DNA from: JBGTFE01 sp036403235
GTDB lineage: Bacteria > Acidobacteriota > Blastocatellia > Pyrinomonadales > Pyrinomonadaceae
Assembly (NCBI GenBank): GCA_036403235.1
Contig: DASWRI010000076.1
Location: 62,001-126,000 of the forward strand
Direction of reading: 5' to 3'
DNA length: 64,000 nucleotides
Below are positions 45,971 through 53,928 of this stretch, in pieces. Both the position numbers and the translations under genes were made by a program. Below the pieces are notes generated by a model. That model was not told the origin of the DNA. It worked only from the letters and a program-made list of their open reading frames with translations, and searched no databases. Within the stretch, counting starts at the first letter, position 1. The number at the start of each line of letters is the position of its first letter.

Positions 45971-46912
45971 ATGCAGACAATCCTGACCAAGTCAACGGAG
46001 GAGGCCGCCGCGTTTATAAAAAAAGGCGGCGTTGTCGCTTTTCCGACCGAGACGGTTTACGGGCTCGGCGCGAATGTTTTCGACGCGCGGGCGATTGAGA
46101 AAATTTTTGTCGCCAAGCGGCGTCCCGCCGATAATCCTTTAATCGCTCATGTCGGCAGCGTCGAACAAATCTCGTCTTTAACTTCCGAAATCAACGAAAC
46201 GGCCGAAAAGTTTATCGCAGCCTTTTTCCCCGCGCCGCTGACGCTGGTTTTGCCGAAATCCGCGCAAGTTCCTTTGATTGCGACCGCTAATCTCGAAACA
46301 ATCGGTGTGCGAATGCCGCAGAACGATTTGGCGCAGGAGTTTTTAAGAAAATGCGAAACGCCCGTCGTCGCGCCTTCGGCGAATCTTTCGGGCCGTCCAA
46401 GCCCGACGACATGGCAGGCGGTTTACGAAGATTTGCGGGGAAGAATCGAATGCATTTTGCAGGGCGAAATGACCGAAATCGGGCTTGAATCGACGGTCGT
46501 CGACTGCACTTCGGCAACGCCTCTAATTTTGAGAACGGGTGCGATAACGCTCGAAGCGTTGCGTAAAATCGTGCCCGAAACCGCGCTTTATAAAGTTAAG
46601 GAAAACGAAGCCGCGAGAAGTCCGGGCTTACGACACAAACATTACGCGCCAAAAGCGAAAGTAGTTTTGATAAATCGAAAATCGAAAATCGAAAATCGAA
46701 AATCCGTTGCGTTTATCGGTTTGAGCGCACCGCATCGGGAATTTGAATTAACCAGAATCTGCGCTTCGGCGGAAGCATACGCGCACGAATTTTTCAATTT
46801 TTTTCGCGAATGTGACCGCCGAAATATCAAAACGATTTATTGCGAAATCGTGCCGGAAACGGGAATCGGGCTGGCGCTGATGGACAGGCTGAGACGCGCC
46901 GCCGAAGATTGA
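45971..46912 (+). CDS. L-threonylcarbamoyladenylate synthase (Sua5/YciO/YrdC)
   Basis: A 313-residue Sua5-type enzyme making threonylcarbamoyl-AMP for the t6A37 modification of tRNA. The YrdC core has GGVVAFPTETVYGLGANVF, KRRPADNPLIAHV and SANLSGRPSPTT. The linker RSPGLRHKHYAPKAKV leads to the C-terminal Sua5 domain. Between linker and domain lies an in-frame insertion read from a TCGAAAA tandem repeat (46671-46703), giving NRKSKIENRKS. Confidence 0.9.
   Translation: MQTILTKSTEEAAAFIKKGGVVAFPTETVYGLGANVFDARAIEKIFVAKRRPADNPLIAHVGSVEQISSLTSEINETAEKFIAAFFPAPLTLVLPKSAQVPLIATANLETIGVRMPQNDLAQEFLRKCETPVVAPSANLSGRPSPTTWQAVYEDLRGRIECILQGEMTEIGLESTVVDCTSATPLILRTGAITLEALRKIVPETALYKVKENEAARSPGLRHKHYAPKAKVVLINRKSKIENRKSVAFIGLSAPHREFELTRICASAEAYAHEFFNFFRECDRRNIKTIYCEIVPETGIGLALMDRLRRAAED
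46671..46703 (+). repeat. Tandem TCGAAAA repeat inside the Sua5 gene
   Basis: Four tandem 7-base units (AATCGAAAATCGAAAATCG and onward) encode a basic linker segment. The frame is maintained. Such units are otherwise seen between genes. Confidence 0.7.
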
Positions 46913-46917
46913 AGAAT

Positions 46918-48576
46918 TTATCTCGGTTTGACGAGCACAATCGCCGTATCGCCGTTGTCGGCCAAAATCTCGGATTCGACGAGCGGGCTTTCGGTGATGT
47001 CTTTCGTATTGGTGTGCGGCACGAGCACCAGCATTTGCCGCATGTTTCCTGTTTTCATATCATTTACCAGAATCAGAAAATCGTCGTAGCGTTTGAGTTT
47101 GCCGTCGGCGTCCCTGATTAATCTTCCGGCGGCGTAAAACTCGGCGTTGTGCGAAACGGTGAAAAGATTTGTTATTTTTTCACTTTGGAGGCCTTTCGCA
47201 TTTGCCGTCTCGACTAAACTTTTAACCGAATCTTTACCGGCAAATATCGGCGCGTAAAACTGTAAAAGCAGAGCGGCGACGACAAAAGTCAAAAAGGCGG
47301 AAATTTGCAGGGCAATTTTTCTGCTTCTCGATTTCCGCGCAAAATCGTAAACGTATCGGGCGGTTAAAATCATCGCCGCAGGCAGCGCGGGCAGAATATA
47401 GCCGGGAAGCTTCGAGCCGGAAAATGAAAAAAAGACGAGCGGAACGAGCAGCCACGCAAAAGCGAAAATGGAGAGCGGAGCGTGGAGAGTGGAAAGTTGT
47501 TTGTTTTTTCTGTGTGTCTTCTCTGTGTCCCGGTGATAAAAAAATCCTTTGAGAAAATTCCAGATTGAAGCGAGAAAAAACGGCAGCCACGGCAGAGTCA
47601 TGAGCGGCAAGGCCAGAAAAAAGAAATAAAACGGCTGCGGGTGCTGGTATTTGTTCGAAGTATAGCGCTGAAATTGCTGCTGGATAAAAAATTCGTCGAC
47701 GAACGTCCAGCCGTAAATTTGGTACATCGGCAGATACCAGACGGATGCGACGAGCAGGCTTAAAATCGTTCCCCAAATCAAACTGACGAGAAATTTACCG
47801 CCCGGCAAAAGCTCGCGTTTCAAAAGATGATAAAAGAAAACGATGGCGAACGGAAAAACGATTCCGACCAAACCTTTGGCGAGCAGCGCAAGCCCGACGA
47901 AAAAGTAAAATCCGACGAGAAAAAGATAAGCCCGGACAATCGGCAGAGTTTTTGAAACTGCTTTCGGCGCGTTATCTGATGGAATCGAAGCGGATTTCAA
48001 CTCCTCGGCGAAAAAATGTCTTTGCAGATAAGTTTCAAACAGAAAATAACAGACGAGCGAAGCCGTAACGGGAAAAGTCAGAATAATATCAAAGCTCGCG
48101 CCGCGCGAAAAGATGAGCAGGCCGACCGACGACGCGGAAATTACGGCGAGCCAGCGGGCGAACTCCGTTTCTGGTCTCTGATTTTTGGTTATCGTTGTCC
48201 CTGTGTCTGTCTGTGCCCCTGTGGTGAGTTTCCCCAATAAATAAAGGCTTGCAATCGTTCCGAGTCCGCACAGCGCCGAACCGAAACGCGCCGCGAATTC
48301 GGAAATGCCGAAAATTTTGTAAGAAGCGATTTCGAGCCAGTATAAAAGAACGGGCTTTTCAAACCAGTTCGCGCCGCCGAGCGTGGGCGTCAGCCAATCG
48401 CCGCGCTCGAACATCTCGCGCGCGACCTGCGCGTAACGCGGCTCGTCGGGCCCGACCAGCGGAAAGCTTCCGAGCGCGAAAAAATAAACGGCGACGATTG
48501 CAAAGGCGAAAAAAAGCCGGATAAACCGGTTTTCGGTTTTTGGTCTTTGGTCTTTGGCTTTTGTTATTTCACTCAT
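46918..48576 (-). CDS. Family 39 glycosyltransferase (ArnT-like) with repeat-derived insertions
   Basis: A 552-residue multi-pass membrane glycosyltransferase using a polyprenyl-phosphate sugar donor. The first periplasmic loop carries PLVGPDEPRYAQVAREMFER, characteristic of ArnT/PMT-like enzymes, followed by WFEKPVLLYWLEIASYKIFG. About 11 helices follow. Three segments come from phrase repeats: the N-terminus (KAKDQRPKTEN), a loop near residue 125 (TTGAQTDTGTTITKNQRPET) and a loop near residue 355 (YHRDTEKTHRKNKQLSTLHA). Likely target: lipid A or another envelope glycan. Confidence 0.87.
   Translation of the reverse strand: MSEITKAKDQRPKTENRFIRLFFAFAIVAVYFFALGSFPLVGPDEPRYAQVAREMFERGDWLTPTLGGANWFEKPVLLYWLEIASYKIFGISEFAARFGSALCGLGTIASLYLLGKLTTGAQTDTGTTITKNQRPETEFARWLAVISASSVGLLIFSRGASFDIILTFPVTASLVCYFLFETYLQRHFFAEELKSASIPSDNAPKAVSKTLPIVRAYLFLVGFYFFVGLALLAKGLVGIVFPFAIVFFYHLLKRELLPGGKFLVSLIWGTILSLLVASVWYLPMYQIYGWTFVDEFFIQQQFQRYTSNKYQHPQPFYFFFLALPLMTLPWLPFFLASIWNFLKGFFYHRDTEKTHRKNKQLSTLHAPLSIFAFAWLLVPLVFFSFSGSKLPGYILPALPAAMILTARYVYDFARKSRSRKIALQISAFLTFVVAALLLQFYAPIFAGKDSVKSLVETANAKGLQSEKITNLFTVSHNAEFYAAGRLIRDADGKLKRYDDFLILVNDMKTGNMRQMLVLVPHTNTKDITESPLVESEILADNGDTAIVLVKPR
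47466..47545. repeat. Phrase repeats inside the GT39 gene (first site)
   Basis: GAGAGCGGAGCGTGGAGAGT is followed by CTGTGTGTCTTCTCTGTGTC, two phrase classes that elsewhere sit between genes. They are read in frame in a probable loop of the membrane protein. Confidence 0.6.
48163..48232. repeat. Phrase repeats inside the GT39 gene (second site)
   Basis: TCTGGTCTCTGATTTTTGG and CCCTGTGTCTGTCTGTGCCC lie next to each other, in frame, in another loop of the same protein. The first phrase matches the element at the gene's own start. Confidence 0.6.
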
Positions 48577-48674
48577 CTTGGCGGAAAATAATAAGTATTG
48601 CTGAAAAGCGTTCGGCTTTCAAATTATGGAATCAAACCGAAAACCAAAAACCGAAAACCAAAAACCGAAAACGG
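48526..48674. repeat. Inverted phrase repeat encoding the N-termini of two divergent genes
   Basis: The left arm (48526-48562, GGTTTTTGGTCTTTGG units) and right arm (48634-48674, CCGAAAACCAAAAA units) are inverted copies. Each arm starts a gene reading outward, so both proteins begin with related peptides containing PKTEN. The start codons lie 50 bases apart inside the palindrome. Confidence 0.8.
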
Positions 48675-49624
48675 CTGTCATCGGCGTCGGCAGTCTCGGC
48701 CGGCATCACGCCAGAAATTACGCCGAGATTGCCCGCGCGGGCAATCTCGAATTTGCCGGCGTGTGCGACACGAGCGAAGAAACGGCAAGGCAAATTGCCT
48801 CGGAAAACGATTGCGCGTATTTTACCGACTGGCGCGAGCTGCTCGATAAAACGGACGCCGTTTCAATCGTCACGCCGACCGAAACGCACGCCGAAATCGC
48901 CTGCGCTTTTCTCGAAAAAGGCGTTCACGTGCTGGTCGAAAAACCGATTGCAAGAACTTTACAGGAAGCCGATAAAATGATTGCGGCGGCCGCGAAATCG
49001 GGCGCGAAATTGATGGTCGGGCATCTCGAACGCTACAATCCGGCGATGGTCGCGCTGCGCCCGAATGTGACGAAACCGCTTTATTTCGAGATTCACCGCG
49101 TCTCGCCTTTCCCGAATCGCTCGCTTGATGTCGATGTCGTGCTCGACGTGATGATTCACGATTTGGACGCGATTCAATGGCTCGTCGGCGAGAGCGTGAA
49201 GGTTTCCGAGATTCGCGCCGTCGGGATTCCCGTAATTTCCGATAAAGTCGATGCGGCAAACGCCAGAATCGAGTTTGAAAACGGCGCGGTCGCCAACATC
49301 ACGGCTTCGCGCATCGGGACGGAAAAAATTCGCAAAACGCGCTTTTATCAAACAAATTCCTACGTCGTTTTGGATTACGCGACAAAATTTGCTTCGGTGA
49401 CGAGCCTTGCGCCGAACGCCATACATCCGCTGCTCGGAATTTCGATAAATCGTCTGGAAGTCGGCGATGTCGAGCCGCTTCGCGCCGAAATCGAAGCGTT
49501 TCTGGATTGTGTTTCGCGCGACGAAACGCCGCCGATTACCGCCGCCGACGGCCGCCGCGCATTGAGCCTCGCGCTCGGCGTCCTCGACAAAATCGAAGCG
49601 CATCGAAGCCGTCTGAATGTTTAA
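48626..49624 (+). CDS. Gfo/Idh/MocA family oxidoreductase
   Basis: A 332-residue NAD(P)-dependent sugar-type dehydrogenase. The Rossmann motif is AVIGVGSLGRHHARNYAEIA, then VEKPIARTL with the conserved EKP. The catalytic region is DVVLDVMIHDLDAIQWL. It resembles members acting on UDP-sugars or inositols, for example in lipid A or envelope sugar synthesis. The first 15 residues (MESNRKPKTENQKPK) are encoded by the phrase repeat shared with the GT39 gene. Divergent pairing with that gene hints at related envelope roles. Confidence 0.9.
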   Translation: MESNRKPKTENQKPKTAVIGVGSLGRHHARNYAEIARAGNLEFAGVCDTSEETARQIASENDCAYFTDWRELLDKTDAVSIVTPTETHAEIACAFLEKGVHVLVEKPIARTLQEADKMIAAAAKSGAKLMVGHLERYNPAMVALRPNVTKPLYFEIHRVSPFPNRSLDVDVVLDVMIHDLDAIQWLVGESVKVSEIRAVGIPVISDKVDAANARIEFENGAVANITASRIGTEKIRKTRFYQTNSYVVLDYATKFASVTSLAPNAIHPLLGISINRLEVGDVEPLRAEIEAFLDCVSRDETPPITAADGRRALSLALGVLDKIEAHRSRLNV

Positions 49625-49635
49625 TTTCCTTTATG

Positions 49636-49805
49636 AAACTCTTATTTGTGAACCGTTTGAAGAGTTTCGTGAACCTTAATAAAGAATTAACGAACCGTTT
49701 GAAGAGTTTTGTGAACCTTAATTAAAGATTACGGAACTGTTTGAAGAGTTTTGTGAGCACGTTGAAGAGTTTTGTGAACACGTTGAAGAGTTCACGGAAC
49801 CTTAA
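49636..49805 (+). repeat. Tandem repeat array with 42- and 21-base periods
   Basis: A 31-base unit beginning GAACCGTTTGAAGAGTTT occurs at 49650-49680 and 49692-49722 with one mismatch (period 42). Shorter copies of TTTGAAGAGTTTTGTGA follow at 49740, 49761 and 49782 (period 21). A closing GGAACGTTAATTAGAGTTCC follows near 49818-49837. A 30-codon frame from 49633 (NRLKSFVNLN repeated) is open but has no ribosome site. Confidence 0.8.
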
Positions 49806-49883
49806 ACTTTAACTAAGGAACGTTAATTAGAGTTCCGTAAAAGCGAAATTTTGTTTTGCGTTTGAATTTTCGGCGCATTATTT

Positions 49884-51011
49884 ATGAAAAACAGCGATAT
49901 AAATCAGCTTTTGCAAACGCGTATCGAGGCGGGAGATTTTCCTTCGGCCGTTTATCTGGCCGCGGAAAAAGGCGAAATCGTTTTGCACGACGCGCTCGGT
50001 CTGGCGGTCGTCGAGCCCGAAAAACACGAAGCGCAAAAAGATACGATTTACGATTTGGCGAGCCTGACGAAAGCGCTCGTGACGGGTTTATTGTGCGCAA
50101 AATTGATTGAGCTGGGCGAAATCCTTTTATCCGATAAAATCGCAAAATATTTTGCCGAATTCGATACAAATGAAAAACGAGAAATAACGATTGAAAATCT
50201 GCTCGTTCACACTTCGGGATTTTCCAACTGGAAACCGTTTTATTTAAATGCGGAACGCAGAATGCAGAGAGCGGAAGTGATTTTAAGAAAAATTATCGCC
50301 GAACCGCTGGCAAATCCGGTAAATTCAAAAGTCGTTTACAGCGATTTGAATTTTTTAATGCTCGGATTTTTGATTGAAAAGCTTTACGGCAAATCTCTCG
50401 ATAAAATTGCCGGACGAGAAATTTTCGCGCCGCTTGAGCTGCAAAATACATTTTTCAATCCGCCGAAATCTTTGCTGGAAAAAATAGCGGCGAGCGAAAA
50501 GGGAAACGAATTTGAGAAAAATACCTGTCGCGAGATGTTTCCCGAAATCCGCATTCCCGATTCCGCATTTCGCAATTACCAGATTTGGGGCGAAGTTCAC
50601 GATGGCAATTGTTATTTTATGAAGGGCGTTTCCGGTCACGCCGGTCTTTTTTCGGCGGCCGGAGACGTTTTCAAAATCGCGCTTCAATTTCTGCCGCGAA
50701 CGACGAAAATCTTAAAACCCGAAACGTGCGCGCTTTTTCGAAAAAATTTTACAAAGAACTTAAACGAAGCGCGCTCGATTGCCTTTCAGCTTGCCGAAAC
50801 TCCGGATTCGGCGGCGGGCGCTTGCTTGTCGAATGACAGCTTCGGGCATCTCGGATTTACCGGCACGAGCCTCTGGATTGAGCCTGAAACCGAGAGGATT
50901 TTTATTCTTTTAACCAACCGCACGCACGCGCGCGAACTGCCTTTTGTTCTGCTCAATTCGACGCGCCGGAAATTTCACGCGCTTGCAACGGAAGTCTTGA
51001 ACGAGTTATAA
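49884..51011 (+). CDS. Serine hydrolase of the class C beta-lactamase family
   Basis: A 375-residue penicillin-binding-protein-like hydrolase. The SxxK motif is in DLASLTKALVTGLL near residue 60. The YxN-like motif is YSDLNFLMLG. The third motif region is HLGFTGTSLWIEPE. No signal peptide is visible, so it may be cytosolic or exported in an unusual way. This group includes esterases, D-aminopeptidases and beta-lactamases; the substrate is not evident. Confidence 0.87.
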   Translation: MKNSDINQLLQTRIEAGDFPSAVYLAAEKGEIVLHDALGLAVVEPEKHEAQKDTIYDLASLTKALVTGLLCAKLIELGEILLSDKIAKYFAEFDTNEKREITIENLLVHTSGFSNWKPFYLNAERRMQRAEVILRKIIAEPLANPVNSKVVYSDLNFLMLGFLIEKLYGKSLDKIAGREIFAPLELQNTFFNPPKSLLEKIAASEKGNEFEKNTCREMFPEIRIPDSAFRNYQIWGEVHDGNCYFMKGVSGHAGLFSAAGDVFKIALQFLPRTTKILKPETCALFRKNFTKNLNEARSIAFQLAETPDSAAGACLSNDSFGHLGFTGTSLWIEPETERIFILLTNRTHARELPFVLLNSTRRKFHALATEVLNEL

Positions 51012-51283
51012 GAGAAAATTCACCGGAGAGCGCACAGAGATTTTTTAGCCGCGAATTACACGAATTACACTAAATAAAAGAAAAATAATTTATGTAATTC
51101 GTGTAATTCGCGGCTAACTTCTTTCTTGAAATTCTCTATGTTTTCTGTGGTTTCTGTGTTACGGGCAGCTTTTCGTTAAAGTTCGGCTTTTGGAACTTTA
51201 CAGGCATCTAAAATCGAAATGTTTTAATCAAATTCAAGCTTTCCCCTAGAACTTAAGTAAAATGTCGGCTCGGAGAATCGAAA
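51012..51283. repeat. Gap with a perfect 25-base palindrome
   Basis: 51045-51069 is the exact reverse complement of 51093-51117, with a 23-base A/T-rich loop. Outer flanks CACAGAGA (51033) and TTCTCTATG...TTTCTGTG continue the pairing loosely. The phrase is AATTACACG. The remaining ~110 bases before the VWFA gene are AT-rich with no clear promoter. Confidence 0.8.
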
Positions 51284-52528
51284 ATGAGAAAAATCTTGTT
51301 TGTTTTGGTGTGTTTAGCTCTTTTGGGGATTTCAGTTTTTGCTCAATCAACCCGCGATACGCGCCCGCGCGTCGTTGTCGGCCCGACTCCGCCGACTTTG
51401 AAAAACGATTCTTCGAAAACGAATCAATCCAAACAAGCGCCCGTTTTAATCGATACTTCGAAATCCACGAATCAGACCAAAAAGGAAGAGAAAATCGAAG
51501 ACGTTCCGGCCGAAGACGACAACGAGGAAATCAAAATCGAAACAAATCTGATAACGATTCCGGTTTCGGTGCTCGACCGCGACGGCCGGTTTATTTCCGG
51601 TTTGCAGGAAAAGGATTTTCAGATTTTCGAAAACGGCGTTCAGCAGAAAATCGACTATTTCGCCAGCGTCGAGCAGCCTTTCACGGTCGTTCTGCTAATC
51701 GACGTCAGTCCTTCGACGCAGTATCGGATTGAAGAAATTCAGGACGCGGCAATCGCTTTTGTCAATCAATTGCGCGCCAATGATAAGGTCGTCGTCGTTT
51801 CGTTCGACGAGCGCGTGCACGTTTTGAGTCCGGTGACGAACAACCGGAACGTTTTGCGAAACGCTATCAGGCAGGCGAGCTTCGGCGACGGAACGAGTCT
51901 TTACGAAGCGGTCGATTATACAATCCGTCAGCAGCTCAGATTAATTCAGGGACGCAAAGCGGTCGTGCTTTTTACCGACGGCGTCGACACTACTTCGCAA
52001 CGCGCGAGCTACCAGAGCACCGTCCGCGACGTCGAAGAAGTCGACGCGCTCTTTTACCCGATTCGCTATGACACGTTCAGCGATATGGGCGGAGGTGGCG
52101 GCGGTTCAAATTATCCGTATCCGCGTAATCGTCGTCGCGGAGGCGGCGGAGGCGGCGGACTCGGCGGCGTCTTGGGCGATATTTTGGGCGGAATCGTCAT
52201 CGGCGGCGGAAATGTTCCGATTGGCGGCGGAGGCGGTACGAGCGCGGGCGGAACGCGTCAGGATTATGAAACGGGCAAAAGATATCTGGAAACGCTCGCG
52301 CGCAACAGCGGAGGCCGAAGTTTTGAAGCGCGCAATGATTTGACCGCGGCTTTCAACGGAATCGCCGAAGAGCTTCGCCGCCAGTATTCAATCGGATATT
52401 ATCCCGACAAAATCGGGCAAAAAGGCGACCGGAAACAAATTCGCGTCCGCGTCATGCGCGCCAATCTGGTCGTCCGCGCCAAAAACAGCTACATCGTCGG
52501 CGAAAACGACAAGTTTGCGGGAAAGTGA
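51284..52528 (+). CDS. Secreted VWFA-domain protein (acidobacterial type)
   Basis: A 414-residue exported protein with a signal peptide ending near VFAQS. After a Thr/Lys-rich linker comes a beta-sandwich-like domain (ITIPVSVLDRDGRFISGLQE) and then a VWFA domain with MIDAS LLIDVSPSTQY and VVLFTDGVDTTSQRA. A Gly-rich insertion (~residues 265-325) with clusters of GGGGG interrupts it. The ending RRQYSIGYYP is typical of the acidobacterial VWFA-related family (TIGR03436). Function is unknown; it is probably an adhesion or assembly factor. Confidence 0.9.
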   Translation: MRKILFVLVCLALLGISVFAQSTRDTRPRVVVGPTPPTLKNDSSKTNQSKQAPVLIDTSKSTNQTKKEEKIEDVPAEDDNEEIKIETNLITIPVSVLDRDGRFISGLQEKDFQIFENGVQQKIDYFASVEQPFTVVLLIDVSPSTQYRIEEIQDAAIAFVNQLRANDKVVVVSFDERVHVLSPVTNNRNVLRNAIRQASFGDGTSLYEAVDYTIRQQLRLIQGRKAVVLFTDGVDTTSQRASYQSTVRDVEEVDALFYPIRYDTFSDMGGGGGGSNYPYPRNRRRGGGGGGGLGGVLGDILGGIVIGGGNVPIGGGGGTSAGGTRQDYETGKRYLETLARNSGGRSFEARNDLTAAFNGIAEELRRQYSIGYYPDKIGQKGDRKQIRVRVMRANLVVRAKNSYIVGENDKFAGK

Positions 52529-52538
52529 TAAAACAGTT

Positions 52539-52605
52539 AAAAGTGAAAGGTAAAAACTAATTTCTTTTACCTTTCACTTTTCAGTTCTTAGTTCTCACTT
52601 TTCTT
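52539..52605. repeat. Perfect 17-base phrase palindrome between the two VWFA genes
   Basis: AAAAGTGAAAGGTAAAA at 52539-52555 pairs exactly with TTTTACCTTTCACTTTT at 52565-52581 across a 9-base loop. A further CAGTTCTTAGTTCTCACTTT follows. The phrase is the AAAAGTG class. Confidence 0.8.
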
Positions 52606-52666
52606 TCGCCGTTGCATCTTTTCTGACAGGACGCGGCATCATATAATCGAAAACCGAGGTGCCCGA

Positions 52667-53842
52667 ATGAAAAAATCCATAATTGCCGTTTGTCTGGCAA
52701 TTTTTCTCCTGAGTTTTACAACCAGTTTCGCTCAATCGCGCAAGGTGACGCCGAATTCTTCGACCGACACCGGCAAGGTCAACAAGCGCCCCGACCCAAC
52801 ACCGACTCCGCTTCCGAAAGCCGAAAATGCCGAAACTTCAATCGCCGAAAATCAAGCTGACGCGACGGCCGAAGTCGATAACGAAGAGCTCAAAGTCGCG
52901 ACGGAAATCGTCAATATTCCCGTAAAAATTTCCGACCGGCAGGGCAGGTTCGTGGGCGGATTGGCGCAGGAGAATTTTAAGATTTTCGAAGATGGCGTCG
53001 AACAGCAAATCGAATATTTTTCCAACGAGCAGCAGCCTTTCACAGTCGCGCTCGTCCTGGACATGAGCTACTCGACCAAATTTAAAATCGCCGAGATTCA
53101 GGATGCGGCGCTCAATTTTATCAGCCAGCTGCGACCGAACGACAAGGTGATGGTCGTTTCCTTCGACGCCGTGACGCACATTCACTGCGAGCCGACCAGC
53201 GACCGCCAGATTTTGCAGCGAGCCGTTAAAGCCACAAAAATCGATTACGGAACGAGTCTCTATGAAACAATCGATTTTGTTTTGAATCAAAAACTGAAAA
53301 AGATTACCGGAAGAAAAGCCATCGTGCTTTTTACCGACGGCGTCGATACGAGCAGCGAAAAAGCGCAGGATTGGACAAACATCAGGGACATTAACGAATC
53401 CGACGTGCTTGTCTACCCGATTCAATACGACACTTTCGCCGAAGTACAGGCGATGAAAAACAAGCCGATTATCCAGCAGCCGAGCCCGATTCCTTCAAAA
53501 ACAAAAAGCCCGTTTCCGTTTCCCATTCCAACGAGCGGCATCGGTACGGCCGACGCCAAAGGGACGACGGCAGAGGATTACCGGAAAGCCGGAGAATATC
53601 TGGACGAGATGGCGGTGCGCAGCGGCGGGCGCATTTATCAAGCGAGCACGGGCGCAAATCTTATCACCGCGTTTTCGAAAATCGCCGCCGAGCTGCGCGA
53701 ATACTACAGCATCGGCTATTATCCGAAAGACGAATCGAAAAACGGGAAAAATCACAAAATAAAAGTAAAAGTCGATAAGGAAGGTTTGGTTGTCAGGGCC
53801 AAAGACAGCTACACGGTCAGGAAAAAGGAAAGCAAAAAGTGA
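52667..53842 (+). CDS. Second secreted VWFA-domain protein (paralogue)
   Basis: A 391-residue paralogue of the preceding protein. It has a signal peptide (FTTSFAQS), a charged Pro/Thr linker, KIFEDGVEQQIEYFSNEQQP, and MIDAS LVLDMSYSTKFK with AIVLFTDGVDTSS. The C-terminus again carries REYYSIGYYP. It lacks the Gly-rich insertion and instead has a Pro/Ser-rich loop (IIQQPSPIPSKTKSPFPFPI). TATAAT at 52642 could be its -10. The tandem arrangement suggests duplication followed by divergence. Confidence 0.9.
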   Translation: MKKSIIAVCLAIFLLSFTTSFAQSRKVTPNSSTDTGKVNKRPDPTPTPLPKAENAETSIAENQADATAEVDNEELKVATEIVNIPVKISDRQGRFVGGLAQENFKIFEDGVEQQIEYFSNEQQPFTVALVLDMSYSTKFKIAEIQDAALNFISQLRPNDKVMVVSFDAVTHIHCEPTSDRQILQRAVKATKIDYGTSLYETIDFVLNQKLKKITGRKAIVLFTDGVDTSSEKAQDWTNIRDINESDVLVYPIQYDTFAEVQAMKNKPIIQQPSPIPSKTKSPFPFPIPTSGIGTADAKGTTAEDYRKAGEYLDEMAVRSGGRIYQASTGANLITAFSKIAAELREYYSIGYYPKDESKNGKNHKIKVKVDKEGLVVRAKDSYTVRKKESKK

Positions 53843-53846
53843 ATTA

Positions 53847-53925
53847 AAAAGTAAAGATGCAAAAGCCGTTGGATTAAACTCGAATGATAATCCAGCGGCT
53901 TTTTAATTTTGCATTTTTACTTTTG
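53847..53925. terminator. Bidirectional terminator between VWFA gene and glgC
   Basis: AAAAGCCGTTGGATTA (53861-53876) pairs with TAATCCAGCGGCTTTT (53888-53903) with one mismatch. The stem extends outward through TAAAGATGCA/TGCATTTTTA. Both ends have A- or T-runs, and the flanking genes converge. Confidence 0.85.
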
Positions 53926-53928
53926 TCG

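Noticed and set aside
49633..49725. A 30-codon frame with the internal repeat NRLKSFVNLN
   Set aside because: It has no ribosome site, and its regularity follows from the DNA tandem repeat rather than from protein conservation.
49636..49805. A CRISPR-like array
   Set aside because: Repeats are spaced by related, not unique, sequence; the periods of 21 and 42 bases leave no real spacers, and no cas genes are present.
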